From Heloderma charlesbogerti (lineage: Eukaryota > Chordata > Lepidosauria > Squamata > Helodermatidae), in the NCBI GenBank assembly GCA_026122225.1, contig JANEZZ010003063.1, positions 186,001-250,000 of the forward strand: a stretch of 64,000 bases of DNA. Reading direction: 5' to 3'. Shown here piece after piece: positions 23,066-34,200 of the stretch. How positions within the stretch are numbered: the stretch's first letter is position 1; every line of letters begins with the position of its first letter. The position numbers and the translations under genes are program-made. The notes below the pieces were generated by a model. That model saw only the letters and a list, made by a program, of their open reading frames with translations. It ran no database searches and was not told the origin of the DNA.

Positions 23066-24596
23066 TTTTAAGTCATCCAACGCTGTTTGTGTGTAAATCG
23101 AATCCATTGGCACAGGGAGCAGAATCTCTAAGGCAGATCCGGAAAGCATGGGCACTCAGATAGCGTCCTTTACTTCTGGCTATTTGCAGAGGCCCTGGGA
23201 GCTGGGAAAATCACTGTGTACCCCCCTCCCCACAGAAAGCACCACTCTGGTCTTGCTTGCTCCTCAAACCACAGCTTTCTGCACTCCAAATCTTCCTTCT
23301 GCGGTCCACAGGCTGGAGCCCTTCCTTTCGACAGATCCACGTGAGAATCTCTTACCCATTTTCTAACTCCATCTCTTCTCCCCTGCCTTTGCTAACTTGT
23401 CTTTGCTGCTCCCTCTCAAGTTGCTACCCAACCCACTTTCTGCACTGGCCCCCTTCAGTCCCCTTGCCTGTGAACCTTGCATTGCTCTCAGCCTCCCTGC
23501 TTTGCTGATTCTGTTAGTCATTTGTCCCTTGCTCTTTTCTGACAGCAGTGCCCAACTGTCTGTCCCTAAGCCCTGTGTGAATCCCCACCCCGTTCCAACC
23601 AACCCTTCTGTTCTACAAGTCTGGTCCTTTGTGGTGGTATTCTGTTTCCCCCTCAGCTGTTAGAAGAGTTGCAAACATTCTGTGACATCACACAGCAGTT
23701 CAGCCAATGCCTAGGGAGAGCTTGCAGATGGCAGCCAGTTTTTAGCCTTGTCTCTGTGTGTCATTTAAGACTCCATGTATGAGCTCTCACTTCTTTGTGA
23801 TCAGCAGAGCTCGGTGGGCGGTAATTAGGGAGTGTCATGAAATAAAGGATAATATAGCTTTACGCTACTTTATTCACAGCTCCGACAATTCTTCCACCCA
23901 GTACTTAAATGTAAGGTGGCAAATGTCTGAATCAGAGGAGGGTGGGTTTTCTTATATTTTTGCGTGCAGTAGGACAAATTCAGGGGGCGTGTTGTAGCTC
24001 AGAGTCTAAAAATACGCCTAGCAAATTAACAAGCAGGAGTTGTCATTGTTGCACCATGCCACGAGGGCAGCTCTCCCTCCGAGGCAGCCGTGCCTGCGAG
24101 ACGAAGCCTTCCTTGTGGGGTCTGCTCCCCAGGCACAGAGGAGCATCTCATTTAGTCCAGGTGTGTGGCATCCACTCCAGAGCAAAGGGCAGGTCCTCTC
24201 TCTGCTGGCGGGAGGGCGAGTGGTCCTACCAAGTGGCACAAGGATCAGGCCGCCGGCTGTCATTCAGTTGTTTCTCTGGTGGGGCGTGTTAATTCTCCCA
24301 GCGCTGATAATGAGGAAGCAGGGAGGTGGATAGGTGAATGTTTGGTATCGAAATGTAACATATATGTCTGAAACTTGAAGCACTGGGTGCATTGAGTGTT
24401 TTTTTCCTCTACAGCAATGAAATATAAGTTGGAGAGCTGTTGTAGTGCAAATGGCCTGGGAGGAACACTGGATTGCAGGGATGTTGTAGTATTATTGTCA
24501 TACAAACCGCTTTGAACACTCCCCAAACATTAAATAATAGACTTGAAGCTTTATTAGTTGGAGTTAGGACAGATTTCCAGGACACATATCCCCCCG

Positions 24597-24598
<2 letters not shown>

Positions 24599-24636
<38 letters not shown>
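24599..24636. repeat. (CA)n microsatellite, 19 units
   Basis: An uninterrupted CA run of about 38 bp, directly upstream of a 53-bp minisatellite. Confidence 0.97.
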
Positions 24637-24637
<1 letters not shown>

Positions 24638-24669
24638 CAGAGAAGATTGGCTTCAGTCCAAGGAACCAC

Positions 24670-24808
24670 ACACATAATCCCTGCCTTCCTTCCTGGTGCC
24701 ACCTATTCCTTCCTGGTGCCAGACACATAATCCCTGCCTTCCTTCCTGGTGCCACCTGTTCCTTCCTGGTGCCACACACATAATCCCTGCCTTCCTTCCT
24801 GGTGCCAC
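24670..24808. repeat. 53-bp minisatellite, 2.6 copies
   Basis: Units start at 24670, 24723 and 24776, exactly 53 bp apart, each beginning acacataatccctgcc. Each unit itself contains two copies of tccttcctggtgcca. Copies differ at only a few bases (ctattcc versus ctgttcc), so the expansion is recent. Confidence 0.92.
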
Positions 24809-25035
24809 CACAACAGCACTACGTTGCCTAGTGCTGTTATGAGATCATGCCATGATCAACCAGTCACTCCTGCAGGTCCCGAAGGATGTTTTCTGCAGAA
24901 TTCCTCAAGAAGGTCTTCTATACAACCCCCATGGAAACGGACTGGATGAGACCAGGACCATGTTGTAGACAGGTGTCGCTTGCTCTGGGTTTGGCTTATT
25001 TAAGCAACCACCGCTGAGTGTTGGTGATGGTGGAG

Positions 25036-25155
25036 ACCTAGGAAGCCTCTTTATGCTATGTCAGACTGTTGGTCCTTTCAGCTCTGTATTGTCTGCTCAG
25101 TTGGGCAGCAGCTCTCCAGGGTCTTAGCCAGAGAAGGGTCTTTTCTGTTACCAGA
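25036..25155 (-). mobile_element. tRNA-derived SINE, 3' part, antisense
   Basis: It reads ggaagcctctttatgc, gtcagactgttggtcc, gcagcagctctccagggtc. This is antisense to the 3' body of the SINE at 50983-51187. It is cut at 25155 by a solo-LTR-like element and continues at 25695-25805. Confidence 0.75.
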
Positions 25156-25694
25156 TGTCAGGGTGGAAACTGAGCTGATAGAACCCCAGAGCAGTTCTGA
25201 TTCTGAGGAGGATCAGCAATCCGTGGGAGAGGAGCCAGCTCATCCCTCACAGGCACAGCAGCTGGCAGAGATTCCTCCTGCTGGCATTCCTGAGATAGAT
25301 AGTGATCCTAGCAGTGAGAAAGTGCAGGAACGGGGCTTGCTAGACACTCGACGCAGACGCAGGGAGTGATGAGCGATGGAGGGTGTGGAAAGGAGGCGTA
25401 GTGCCTGTTTGGCACACAAGCAATGGCCGCCTCCCGTGGACCCAAGGGAAAGAGGGAGGAACTCTCCCTATCCCATAAGTTCAGGGTCTTCAAGTGACTC
25501 TCCTTCAAACGGAGATCAACTGCCTACTCGGCACATAGGCCACTCTGCTGTTCCTTGCTTAGTCACTAGGGATTAGCATCTGAAAGAGTCATTAAGTTGT
25601 AAAAGGATTAAAGCCTTGAAAAGAATCCTTTCGTCTGTGTCTTGAGTTGGCTATTGGAGTCTACTGAAAGAGGCCGCTAGGGCGCCTCCTGACA
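25156..25694 (+). mobile_element. Solo-LTR-like element (539 bp)
   Basis: It begins TGTCAGGG and ends CTCCTGACA, giving TG...CA ends with a 7-bp inverted repeat (TGTCAGG/CCTGACA). It carries a possible polyadenylation signal (aaaggattaaag, about 25605-25616) near the 3' end. It shares order and motifs with the element at 51382-51958: the 5' end, tctgaggaggat-type early motif, cgcagacgcaggg, tagcatctg..., and aaaggattaaag. The flanks (ccaga and gcagc) give only a weak 5-bp duplication. No internal retroviral region or second LTR is present. Its 103-codon open frame starts in the SINE and is not conserved. Confidence 0.65.
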
Positions 25695-25805
25695 GCAGCT
25701 ACTTGCTGTGTTTAACTGGAGATGTGGGGGGAGGGTGTTGAACCTGGGATGGGCCTTCTGTATGCAAAGCACGGACTCTGCTGCTGAGCTCTGGTCCCTC
25801 CACCC
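25695..25805 (-). mobile_element. tRNA-derived SINE, tRNA-like head, antisense
   Basis: It reads aactggagatg, gttgaacctggga (antisense B box), gccttctgtatgcaaagca and ctgctgagctctggtccctc (antisense A box). It completes the SINE begun at 25036. Confidence 0.75.
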
Positions 25806-26525
25806 CCTCCAAAAAGGGGCCTATGTTGCTGCTTGGAAAATGTAGCGTACCAGTTTTAGTCGCAGATTGCAGGTGATGGAACGGAGCATCTTAAAACTCT
25901 CGTGATGAGTGTGTTTGAGTTCGACATCTCATGACCGGCACAACTTGCATCTGGTCCCAGTAAGCAGAACCTTTGTCACAGTTTATGCAGATCCCATTGA
26001 TTATTTTATTATAAGGCACCACAATTTTCTGCATCTGGGAGGGAGTGTCTATTTCTGCCAGCATTTCCCCTAAAATGTCATACTTCCACAGTTCCCTGGA
26101 AGGCTTCTTTTGTCTGCCGCCAAATAAAGGGGAAATTGTACTATTGTTGGAGGGTTGACCCTGGGTTTGTTGCTCTCAGCTATCTTAGTCTGGATAATGG
26201 AGCTGATAAGCATCCTTCCTTCTGTGTATCACTTTCGATGGCTTTTTCATTGCACTGCTTGGAAAGATAGCAACCAAGCACATTGTGAAGCACCTGAAAG
26301 TATGTTTGCAAATGAAATTTCCATTTTATGTTTGGGAAGAGACTGAAAACTTGAGTGCATGTAATTTTTTTAAAGGGTCTAATTAAAATGCTATACTGTA
26401 TTTGGGTAAGCGACAGTCTTGGGGAAGAAGGGGGATTTAAAAAAACTATGAGCACAGGGACAAGATGTGTCGTCACCGCATCAGCTTGCCTGTGAGCCTG
26501 GCTTGCTTGCTGGGTGGTGTTACAG

Positions 26526-28125
26526 CTCAGAGAAGAGGAAAGCAAGACGCAGGCAGAGATGTCTCTCTCCAACCAGCCACCCACACCCCTCTCCGAATAC
26601 AGCCAGCTGTGCAAAGCCAAGAACACAGACAGCTTTTCAGAAGCCTTCCATTGCGTGGAGACACAAAAGGACTTTGGCAAGCCCGAGTTTGAATGGCAGA
26701 GGACGGAGGGCAAGCTGAACGAGATTGGGCTGAGTGTGAACTCGGGGGGGCAGCTGAAGGATGGGCTCGTTAAGAGCACGGGCTTCACAGACGAGGACAA
26801 GCTTTGCTTCTTTGAAGGGAAGCTGGACAAAGAGCTGAAAACAGCACCGAAGGATAGAAGAGAAGCAGAGGTCCAAGACAAAAAATTCCAGGCAGCCCCA
26901 GGTCACCTTGAGAACTGGTCTCTCATTTCGGAGACGTTCCCTTCCCCAGAAGGGCATTTGGAGAACCTCAATCTTGCAGGGCAAGCAGAGTCCACGAGGC
27001 CCCCTGCAAGGCTGGGGCAAAATGAAGCCATCACCGATCAGGAAAAGGCGGCAGGTAAGAAGGCGGCGGTGGTGGAGGAAGCAAAACGTCAGCAGGAGCA
27101 GCCCAGTCTGCCTTTGCCTGGGAGCGATCCCATCATACATGCAGAAGAGCCCGAGATCAGCATGTGGAACCCCAATTTCAGTCCCGTCTTGCCAAGCGGC
27201 TTAGGTTGCCCAGAGGCAACCGGGAAGACAGATGGGTCCCCTGCCTATAGCGTGATAGGAGTTGTCAACAGCAGCTATGTACAGAGCGGGTTTGCATCTT
27301 CCCCGACTATGCCCAAGCTGGGACCGCCAATGACCACTGTAGAGTTAGCCCAAGATGACTTCAAGAGTGGCTACTTCAACAATATCCGTGAGGTGGAAGA
27401 GGAGAGATTTTTGGCCGAGGCAGATGAGAAGTTGGGCTTGGCCGATGAGGGCAGCTTCCTCAGCCGAGGGGCGCATCAACGGAAGGCGATGAGGCGTGCC
27501 ATGTCGGAGTGTTCCCATTTGTCTGTCCCCCAAGCCCTGAACCTAGCAGACAAATACCCCGAGCCTGTCGCTCGGGAGGACCTCATTACCAGCCTGGTGT
27601 CGTCTAGTGGCAGCCTCTCCCAGAGCGCGAGCCCCATGACCCGAAAGCCGAGCGCGCCAATGAAAAGGTCAGCCACTGTCTCGGAAGAGCAAACATCTGC
27701 CCACAGCCCGGGTGCTGCACAGAGCGGTGTCGAGCCACCCAGCCTCCTCGTGAAGGAGCCCTCATCCCTCCCCGTGGAGGAGCCATCTGCCAAGAAGAGA
27801 GAGGAGTGGGGCAGCAGCAGCAGTGCTGTCAAGAGAGAGTTGGTCAGCCCGGGACTGTACCACAGCAAACTGGAGCAAATCCCCGAGATAGGCAGCCACA
27901 ACAAAGGGGGCAGGGGGGAGGAGGAGGAGGTGGCCGTGGCGGTGGCAGCAAAGAGCGAGAAAAGCCATGTCGTGGACGAGCCCAATTGCCTCGGCTCTCC
28001 AAGGAGCGTCGGAATCCGTGAGATGGAATTGGGAAGAGCTCCTGCTGCGCCAGAGAGGCAAGAAATTGAGGTCAGTGCTGTGCCGAGCGCTCCATCTTCC
28101 CAGCACGGAGACAGACCACGTGATG
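26526..28125 (+). CDS. MAP4: MAP4 long-isoform exon (about 1.6 kb)
   Basis: The open frame runs LREEESKTQAEMSLSNQ to GDRPRDG, with donor gtgatg|gtatgt at 28125 (phase 1), joining to the next exon as G|CA (Ala). A conserved-looking block at nt 27315-27720 has MTTVELAQDDFKSGYF, ERFLAEADEKLGLADEG, MRRAMSECSHLSVP, LNLADKYPEP and APMKRSATVSEEQT. From memory, this is shared with long MAP4 isoforms and is the best-conserved segment of the exon. The 3' third is disordered (Ser/Glu-rich, an E4 run at about 27918). The 5' boundary is uncertain: the best-looking acceptor, gttacag|CTC at 26526, is phase 0, whereas all visible upstream exons end in phase 1. Phase-1 options in the same frame are 26497, 26533 and 26557 (gcaggcag|AGATG), all with poor polypyrimidine tracts. 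ATG 26559 (purine at -3) could also be an internal start. Confidence 0.85.
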
Positions 28126-29337
28126 GTATGTTGCTAAATTTTCTTTCCCCGGGGAGCCAGGCAGACAGAGGTGAAGGAACGGACTTGACAGATTGCGGGC
28201 AGGAGGGTGGGCAACTCCTCCTGTCTCTCGCGACCAACACTGCTTGCTCTATAATAGCTGGAACAATGGGAACGGGGCTTTAGTGGGCTGGGAAGGAGGG
28301 ACGGGAAGGCAAGGTTTAGATGGCTCAGATTGCTTGTCTGTGCCAGGGAACAGAGTAGGAGATTCAGGGGGACACCCCCACCTCCCCAGGATGACTGTGT
28401 ACTGGTTTTAAAGATACTGGTTTGTAGGCTTAGTGGCGTCATCATAGGGTTAAAGGCAGCTGAGGCCCTGGATGTTCCAACGAACTCTGAGTTGAAGGTA
28501 TTACAATGGGGACCTCACATTTTGGAGGCCACGGCTAGAAAGCTGGCTGCTTCTCGCTCCTGGAAGGAAGTGTGCTATGGAAGCACAGGGAGGTCATGTC
28601 TTTCGTGGCTCAGATTATTGGCACAGACCTGCCTTTTCTACTTAATGAGTGTGGTGACCTGGCAGCCTTTCTCCAAGAAAATCCGCCTCTTCCTTTTGCA
28701 CTCTGCAGCCATTCCATGTAGAAAAGCACCTGCCCCTTTAACAGCGGCGAAAGCCCTTTCAGCTTTCTACTCCCCCTCCCCCAGCTCCGCCCAGCCCCAG
28801 TTTCTCTCAATAGGGGTTTGTCTTATTTGTTAGCACCCTGTTTGGTCACTGGCACAATGCTTTGAGGTCAGCCTGCTGAGATAAGATGAAAAAAATTGAA
28901 CAAGCACAGTTAATCTTTTGTGGTGTGAAAAAAGGAGAGAATTTTGTTTTCTCAAGCTGGTTTCAGTGGATCTGTCTTGTTCTGCAGCTGGTGCTTCCTT
29001 AGAAATAATTTGTGGGCGGGATTGGCATCTGTTGTGAAACATCAGTATGGAGCATCTCCAAGAGGCAGTTGAGGCAGTAGGATGTAATAAAGATTAAGGT
29101 ATCGTAGGCAAGGATTCCTGTGAGCAAGTGTTAAATCCATGAAATTTCAAAATTAAGGGCTGATGCTTATTCATTTTGAACTGCAGCCATGTAACTCTGA
29201 AACAGTATTTTAGATCGTAACCTGCCCTATTTGAATGATCACGGTAGAGTATTCCATAACACAAAATAGTTTTTTATGGAAGTTTTACAACCAACATTAC
29301 ATTTGTGCCCCCTACCTCTACCTTCTGCCTTGAATGG

Positions 29338-29500
29338 TATAGAATCATAGAATAGGGTTGGAAGGGGCCTACAAGGCCATCGAGTCCAACCCCCTGCTCA
29401 ATGCAGCAATCCAAGTCAGAGCATCACTGACAGATGGCTGTCCAGCCTCGTCTTCAATGCCTCCAGTGTGGGAGAGCCCACCACCTCCCTAGAAGATATC
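29338..29500 (-). mobile_element. CR1 LINE 3'-end fragment
   Basis: It reads tagaatcatagaataggg, then ggcctacaaggccatcgag and tccagcctcgtcttcaatgc, ending in cccaccacctccctag. This is the same as the 3' end of the CR1 at 35110 and belongs to the same subfamily. Confidence 0.88.
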
Positions 29501-29813
29501 CCTCCCCTCTTAATACAAACATTCCCACCCCTAAAGATCTTTTTAGTTGCCTCTGCCCATTGCTAGTCCTGAGTTTCCATTCTAGTGCATTTCTGCCCAA
29601 CCATCGCCCCTAAAAAAAAAATCCCCCACTGAGTGCACCCCCCTACTCTAGGGTGGTAACAGCATGATGGGCTAAATAATAGAATAATGAAACCAGCCAC
29701 AACCAAAGCCACGTGACCTGTTAGCAGTTGCCAAATCCTCCCAGTAACCTTCAATGTGATAGACTCCCATGAGGAAGGTTTGAGGGGATGGGGGGGTATT
29801 TTGACTGTCAAAC

Positions 29814-29845
29814 TATATATATAGATATAGATAGATAGATATAGA
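29814..29845. repeat. TATAGA-type simple repeat
   Basis: About 30 bp of tatata grading into atagat units. Confidence 0.85.
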
Positions 29846-31009
29846 CCTTCCTTGTTCCGCACTTCTGGTGACACCCAGTAGATATTGCTCTCTGGCATCA
29901 AAAGTATTTCTGCTTGTAAACATTAAACACATTCTGCTGATGCTTTGCTGATTGGCTTTTCTTCCTGGGCCCCCTCCCCACCCCAAATCTCTAGAACCAT
30001 TTTCCTACGCATGTGGCTGGGCAGGGGCAGTGTTGGCAGACAACAAAGCACTTAGCGCTTGGGAGGACTATAGGGCTCCATGTATGATGAAAATGATTCT
30101 GCCTACCACCTAGCTGTCATCTTGCCCCACATTTGCGCCTTATGGACACATTAGGTCTGTAAGGGGTCTCCGGGGCCCACTTGCTCGGCCTGTAAGAAAA
30201 GCAGTTGAAAGTGAGATTCATAGGCTTCCTCCACTGGGATCTCTTCTTTGTCTATGGCCAGACCAGGAAAAAAAATAGGGGTACTTGAGAGTAACATTGA
30301 ATCTCCTTCACCACTCTTAAAATATTTGGGGCATCCTTAGCGTCAGGGTGGATGTGCAGGCTTGGGCTGAGTTCAGTCATTCTCTCTTTACCATCACGTC
30401 TCATATGTAAAACAGGAATTAGCATTTTCCTCCTTGGTTGGTTGTGAGGGGAAGATGGAGAGATTGTATAGTACTCTGGACATCTACCTTGCCATGTAAA
30501 TTACAACAATTTATAAGAGCAATCTCAAGGGGGGACTACGTCCTGCGGCAGTGAGCATTTTTGTTTCAATGCAGCATCTTTTGCCTGCTGTTTGTGATGG
30601 CTACCGACACTCCACTCCTGACTCCCGTTTGGGCAGTACCTTAAAATATATTTGGTCTGGACAGATATGCTATCAACTGGGCATGCAGCAGTTATGGAGG
30701 AAAGCCTGTGGGGTGGCAGATGTGAGGCTCCATGGTATAGTTTAATGGAGTAATCCCATTCTGCGTGTGCTCCTTAGAGCTGCCATGATCCTCTTAGCAA
30801 GGACTTGCACCTCCAAGTTTCCTGGGCCCTGAGCGAAGAGACCACAGTGCATGTCAGATGGTTGCACTGTTTGCTCATCCTTGACCTCCTGCTCTTGATG
30901 TGAGCCTCTCAGAGGCTGCCTGTTTGCATGAAAATAGAGATGGCTGTGCCCCGTCAGGTCTTGGTTGTCTAAGCTGTTATTGGAGACTGCCATTTGTAGC
31001 AACACAAAC

Positions 31010-31080
31010 CAGCATTCCCCAACCTGGGGCCCTCCAGATGTGTTTGATTACAGCTCCCATCCTCTCCACAATGGCCATGC
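31010..31080. repeat. Palindromic hAT-like short element, left half
   Basis: It reads cagcattccccaacctgg, cctccagatgtgtttg, ttacagctcccatcc and aatggccatgc. The right arm is absent. Confidence 0.75.
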
Positions 31081-31474
31081 AAGGGATGTAAGCTAGTAAA
31101 GGGGAGGGAGGAGGTGGGGTATTCATGGTGACACAGATGGCTGTTGATTCCCATGTAGGGTTCTGGTGCCAAAGAACCATCAAGCAACTCCCAAACTTCA
31201 TTGTAGTTATAATTATTAATATTTATACAGCCCTTCAGGGGGAAAAGCCTTTTGTACAGATTTTTTTTAAAAAGAGAGAGAGACTGTCTACAGGCTCACA
31301 ATTGAAAATAGATTTATTTTGTTCGGGGTGGGGAGTGTGTGACTCGGTGGTAGGGAAATGGGGGAGGAAAAGATGAGAGAAGGAAAGCCTGAGAAAAGAG
31401 GTGGGTCTTTCAGTGGAGTGCCCTTTCATTCCACACAAAAGGATGAAGATGGGAGAGGAGAAGAAGCGTGTTGC

Positions 31475-31531
31475 ATGAAGCTGCCTTGTACTGAGTCAGA
31501 CCACGGTCTCTGTAGCCCACTAATGGCCTAC
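31475..31531 (-). mobile_element. tRNA-derived SINE 3' fragment
   Basis: It reads gaagctgccttgtactgag and tcagaccacggtctctg, the antisense 3' end of the SINE family. It abuts a palindromic element at 31532. Confidence 0.65.
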
Positions 31532-31610
31532 TGAAGCCTTCCTGAACTTGATGCCCTCCAGATGTGTTGGACTACAACTCACATCATCCCCAGCCAGCAT
31601 GGCCATTTGG
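31532..31610. repeat. Palindromic hAT-like short element, left half
   Basis: It reads gaagccttcctgaacttgat, gccctccagatgtgttgg, actacaactcacatcatcc and agccagcatggcca. Confidence 0.78.
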
Positions 31611-32753
31611 GAAGATTGGTCTGTTCTGACAGGCAATGACTCCCAAAGGATTCAGAGGTCTTTCCAGCCACACTGCCTGAGATTCTTTTAAGTAGAGATA
31701 CAGGAAGGGAACTTGGCATCAGTTCCCACTGAGCTGTGTCCATGGCAGAACACCGAGAGCCTTCCAAGGCAAAAGGGCAGATATCTCATAACCAGAAACA
31801 TTCAAGAGAGAATATAGAGATCAGGAAAGGGGAGGGACTCCCTTGTGAGGAAGCAGGGGGGCCCTAGTGAGCAAGGGGGGCCCATTGGTATCCCAGGGAG
31901 GCTACAGAGAGTAGTATCCCATGGGAGACTGCTAAGGGCTGGCAATTATTTCAGCAGATTGTAGCGGGGCAGAGTAGTGTGGACATCCAGGCCTCACAGA
32001 GTGGAGGGGAAAGCACTTGGAGGAGCACAGGGCAGATAGGGCTGAGTTTCTGAAGGATCCCCCAAAAGCTGTTGAGCTCCCACTGTTAATTAACCCCCTG
32101 GGTGTTTGTTCCATAACTGGAAGATGACTCCTAGCATCTCAAATCCTGCCAGTGCACACATCTTTCCTTCCTTCCCAGTTAGTGCCATAGGCTTTGGGTG
32201 AGCTGTCCCTCTCCTGTTTAGCCAGCTGCCCTATAAGGCATGCAGCTCATTCAGAGCTAATCAAAGTGACTCTGCCTGTGTGGAAAAAGTAACACGTGGA
32301 GCGACCCAGAGAGATCGGTGTCTCTGCCAAGACCAACTGGCACACCTCCTGGCTTGGCAGGGATTTGAGCCTTCAAGGCCCTGTTTGAACCCAAGTCCCT
32401 CCGGCTGCTCCACTGCGCTGGTGTTCATTCCTGTAGCTTTGAGCATGTTTCTGAAGCAAAGGAAGACCTCAGAGAGGGCAGAATGCGTGCTTAAGTAACA
32501 CATCTATTCATACAGGCAGGGCGATGTGGAACACTTTTATTAATGGAGTTCTTAAACACATTTGCAGTAAGTTATGCATTACAGGTTGTTGTAAGGATTG
32601 CAGCTGGGTAAAGTGTATGAAGCTATTTGGACATACTATGCAAATATTAAGTGTTACTGTCATAGTTTCAGCAAGGATGCCCTTGTTCTTGGTTGTAGCC
32701 TTCTTACATATACCTCTTTGGCCAGGGTCTTATAGAGGGGATACATTTCTGTC

Positions 32754-32925
32754 TGGGCTGTACCACTTTAGACTGCAGATGGGGCTCCTTCCACATAGAA
32801 AGCATAGTGTGTCACTGCAAAGGCTAGTCAAGAATTCTTCTCCCTGTTCTCGGTGTGGGGAGGTTGGCTTGGAGGAATGTTTGATCACAGGATCCCCTGC
32901 CCGCATTCTGAAGTGGTACAGCCCA
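32754..32925. repeat. 172-bp element with 19-bp terminal inverted repeats
   Basis: The left end is TGGGCTGTACCACTTTAGA (32754-32772). The right end (32907-32925) is its reverse complement with one mismatch. The interior has no frame. Single-ended relatives occur near 12795-12815 (tctgaagtagtacagtcca) and 63400-63425 (tctcaagcgatacagccca), so this is an interspersed family. A miniature DNA transposon is the simplest reading; I cannot name the superfamily. Confidence 0.6.
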
Positions 32926-33715
32926 GGCAGAGGTTGACCACCTCCGTAAGCCTTTGTTGTACTAATAACTCTCTCCCTTTGAACTTGTTCTGTTAATTGT
33001 TCCCGACTTGTTCTTAAGGGTGGGGCTTTCCTCTGCATCATCCCCCCCCCCAGCTCACCAAGCAAAAAGAGCTGCCCCGTTAGTAGAATGCCTTTTGTAC
33101 CTGCTGTGCAAAATCGGTGGGTTGTTCCTAAGCCTTATTTTGCCACACCTCCGTAACAAACGGGCGCAGTTCAGCACCACTCCTGTATTTCTTTCATCCA
33201 ATTTGCTTTTCAAGCATGTGACTCCCTGATGATTCTACCTCCTCGTGGGGCTGTGTGTGTGGGGCTGTGTAGGTGTCCAGTACAGACCGCAGCTCATAAT
33301 CTTCTATTGCCTCTGCGTCTTTGTGCATACAAAACGTTAAGCTTTTGAGCAGATTAGGAGCTGTACAAATTTGATTTCTGTAGGCAGGAGGTCTGAACCT
33401 AAAAGCAAGGATTGTTGCTTGCTTTTTCTCTTCCCTCCCCTCCCACCCCCTGCCAAAGAAACCCTTTTAAATGCGCATTTGTGTGTGTGGGGGGGGGGTC
33501 ACTGAAATGTGCAATCCAAATGGTGGATTGGAAAGAGAGGTGTGTGTGTATGTATGGTATGATGAGAGGACCAGAACTAATGTAATTTATACAACCCAGT
33601 AAGCAGGGGGTGAGGGGAGTGGATTTTGCATTTGTGTGTGTGGTGTTGCTTTCTTTCTGGCGTGAACACAAAACGCCCAGAAAATGTCCATGCAGGGCAC
33701 GTCAGGGAATTAGAC

Positions 33716-33815
33716 CAGCCTTCCCCAGCCTGGTGCCTTCAAGTTGTGTTTGACTACAATGCCCATCATCCCAGATAGCATGGTCAGCCTGGAGGGCACC
33801 AGTTTGGGGAAGGCT
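33716..33815. mobile_element. Palindromic hAT-like short element with target duplication
   Basis: It runs from CAGCCTTCCCCAGCC to GGGGAAGGCTG, 100 bp, with a shortened core. The flanking 8-mers aattagac (33708-33715) and gattagac (33816-33823) agree at 7 of 8 positions, the duplication length typical of hAT transposition. Confidence 0.85.
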
Positions 33816-34064
33816 GGATTAGACACATTCAGCCCATTGAGGGTTGAGTCTGTTTCGTAGCCATGGAATGCCACTTAGAAAAGAGAAATGGAGGCGGGGG
33901 GCTTGAACCCTGAACAGAAGCACTACTTTTAGGAAGGAGGCTACACGACAGCATTTTGTTGCGGGTTCCATGTGTGCAATCATAAAGGCTGGTATGGCAG
34001 AGTCTTCCGGTCTTAACATTGCACCTTACTGGTATAAAAAGTGGTGAGCCATTGCTTTGATTAG

Positions 34065-34200
34065 GAAGGCAAGAAGGGTCTTGCTGGATTGGACCATCTG
34101 GCAAGAGCATCTAGCCAGAGGAGCCCGGGATGCTTCCCCAGGGCATGGACTCCCCTGTTTGCCCCCAGCATCTAGTATTCAGAGAGATTCTTCCCCCCAA
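34065..34200 (-). mobile_element. CR1 3' fragment, antisense
   Basis: It reads aagaagggtcttgctgg, ccatctggcaagagc, ccagcatctagtattcag. It belongs to the same CR1 subfamily as the antisense pieces at 16646-21066 and the sense copy at 56773. Confidence 0.55.

Larger units (their letters stand above)
6676..26525 (+). other. MAP4: MAP4 large intron (about 19.8 kb), repeat-rich
   Basis: It starts gtgtgt and ends at the candidate acceptor gttacag. It holds CR1, L2, LTR, SINE and hAT-like elements annotated separately. Stretches in which I recognise nothing are 7177-9930 (partly AT-rich, 7640-7870), 10048-10760, 11050-12706 (AT-rich around 11990-12420), 13159-13650, 14538-16131, 21067-22394, 23066-24598 and 25806-26525. 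No other exon is identifiable, although a small one could be hidden. Confidence 0.7.

Noticed and set aside
25058..25369. 103-codon frame with an acidic middle and an RRRRR end
   Set aside because: It crosses the boundary between a SINE and an LTR-like element, has no conserved start, and its relative at 51449-51694 differs in frame context. Not a protein I can support.
31125..31376. Short frames between 30.5 and 33 kb as extra MAP4 exons
   Set aside because: No frame has an acceptor and donor pair of suitable phase together with MAP4-like composition.
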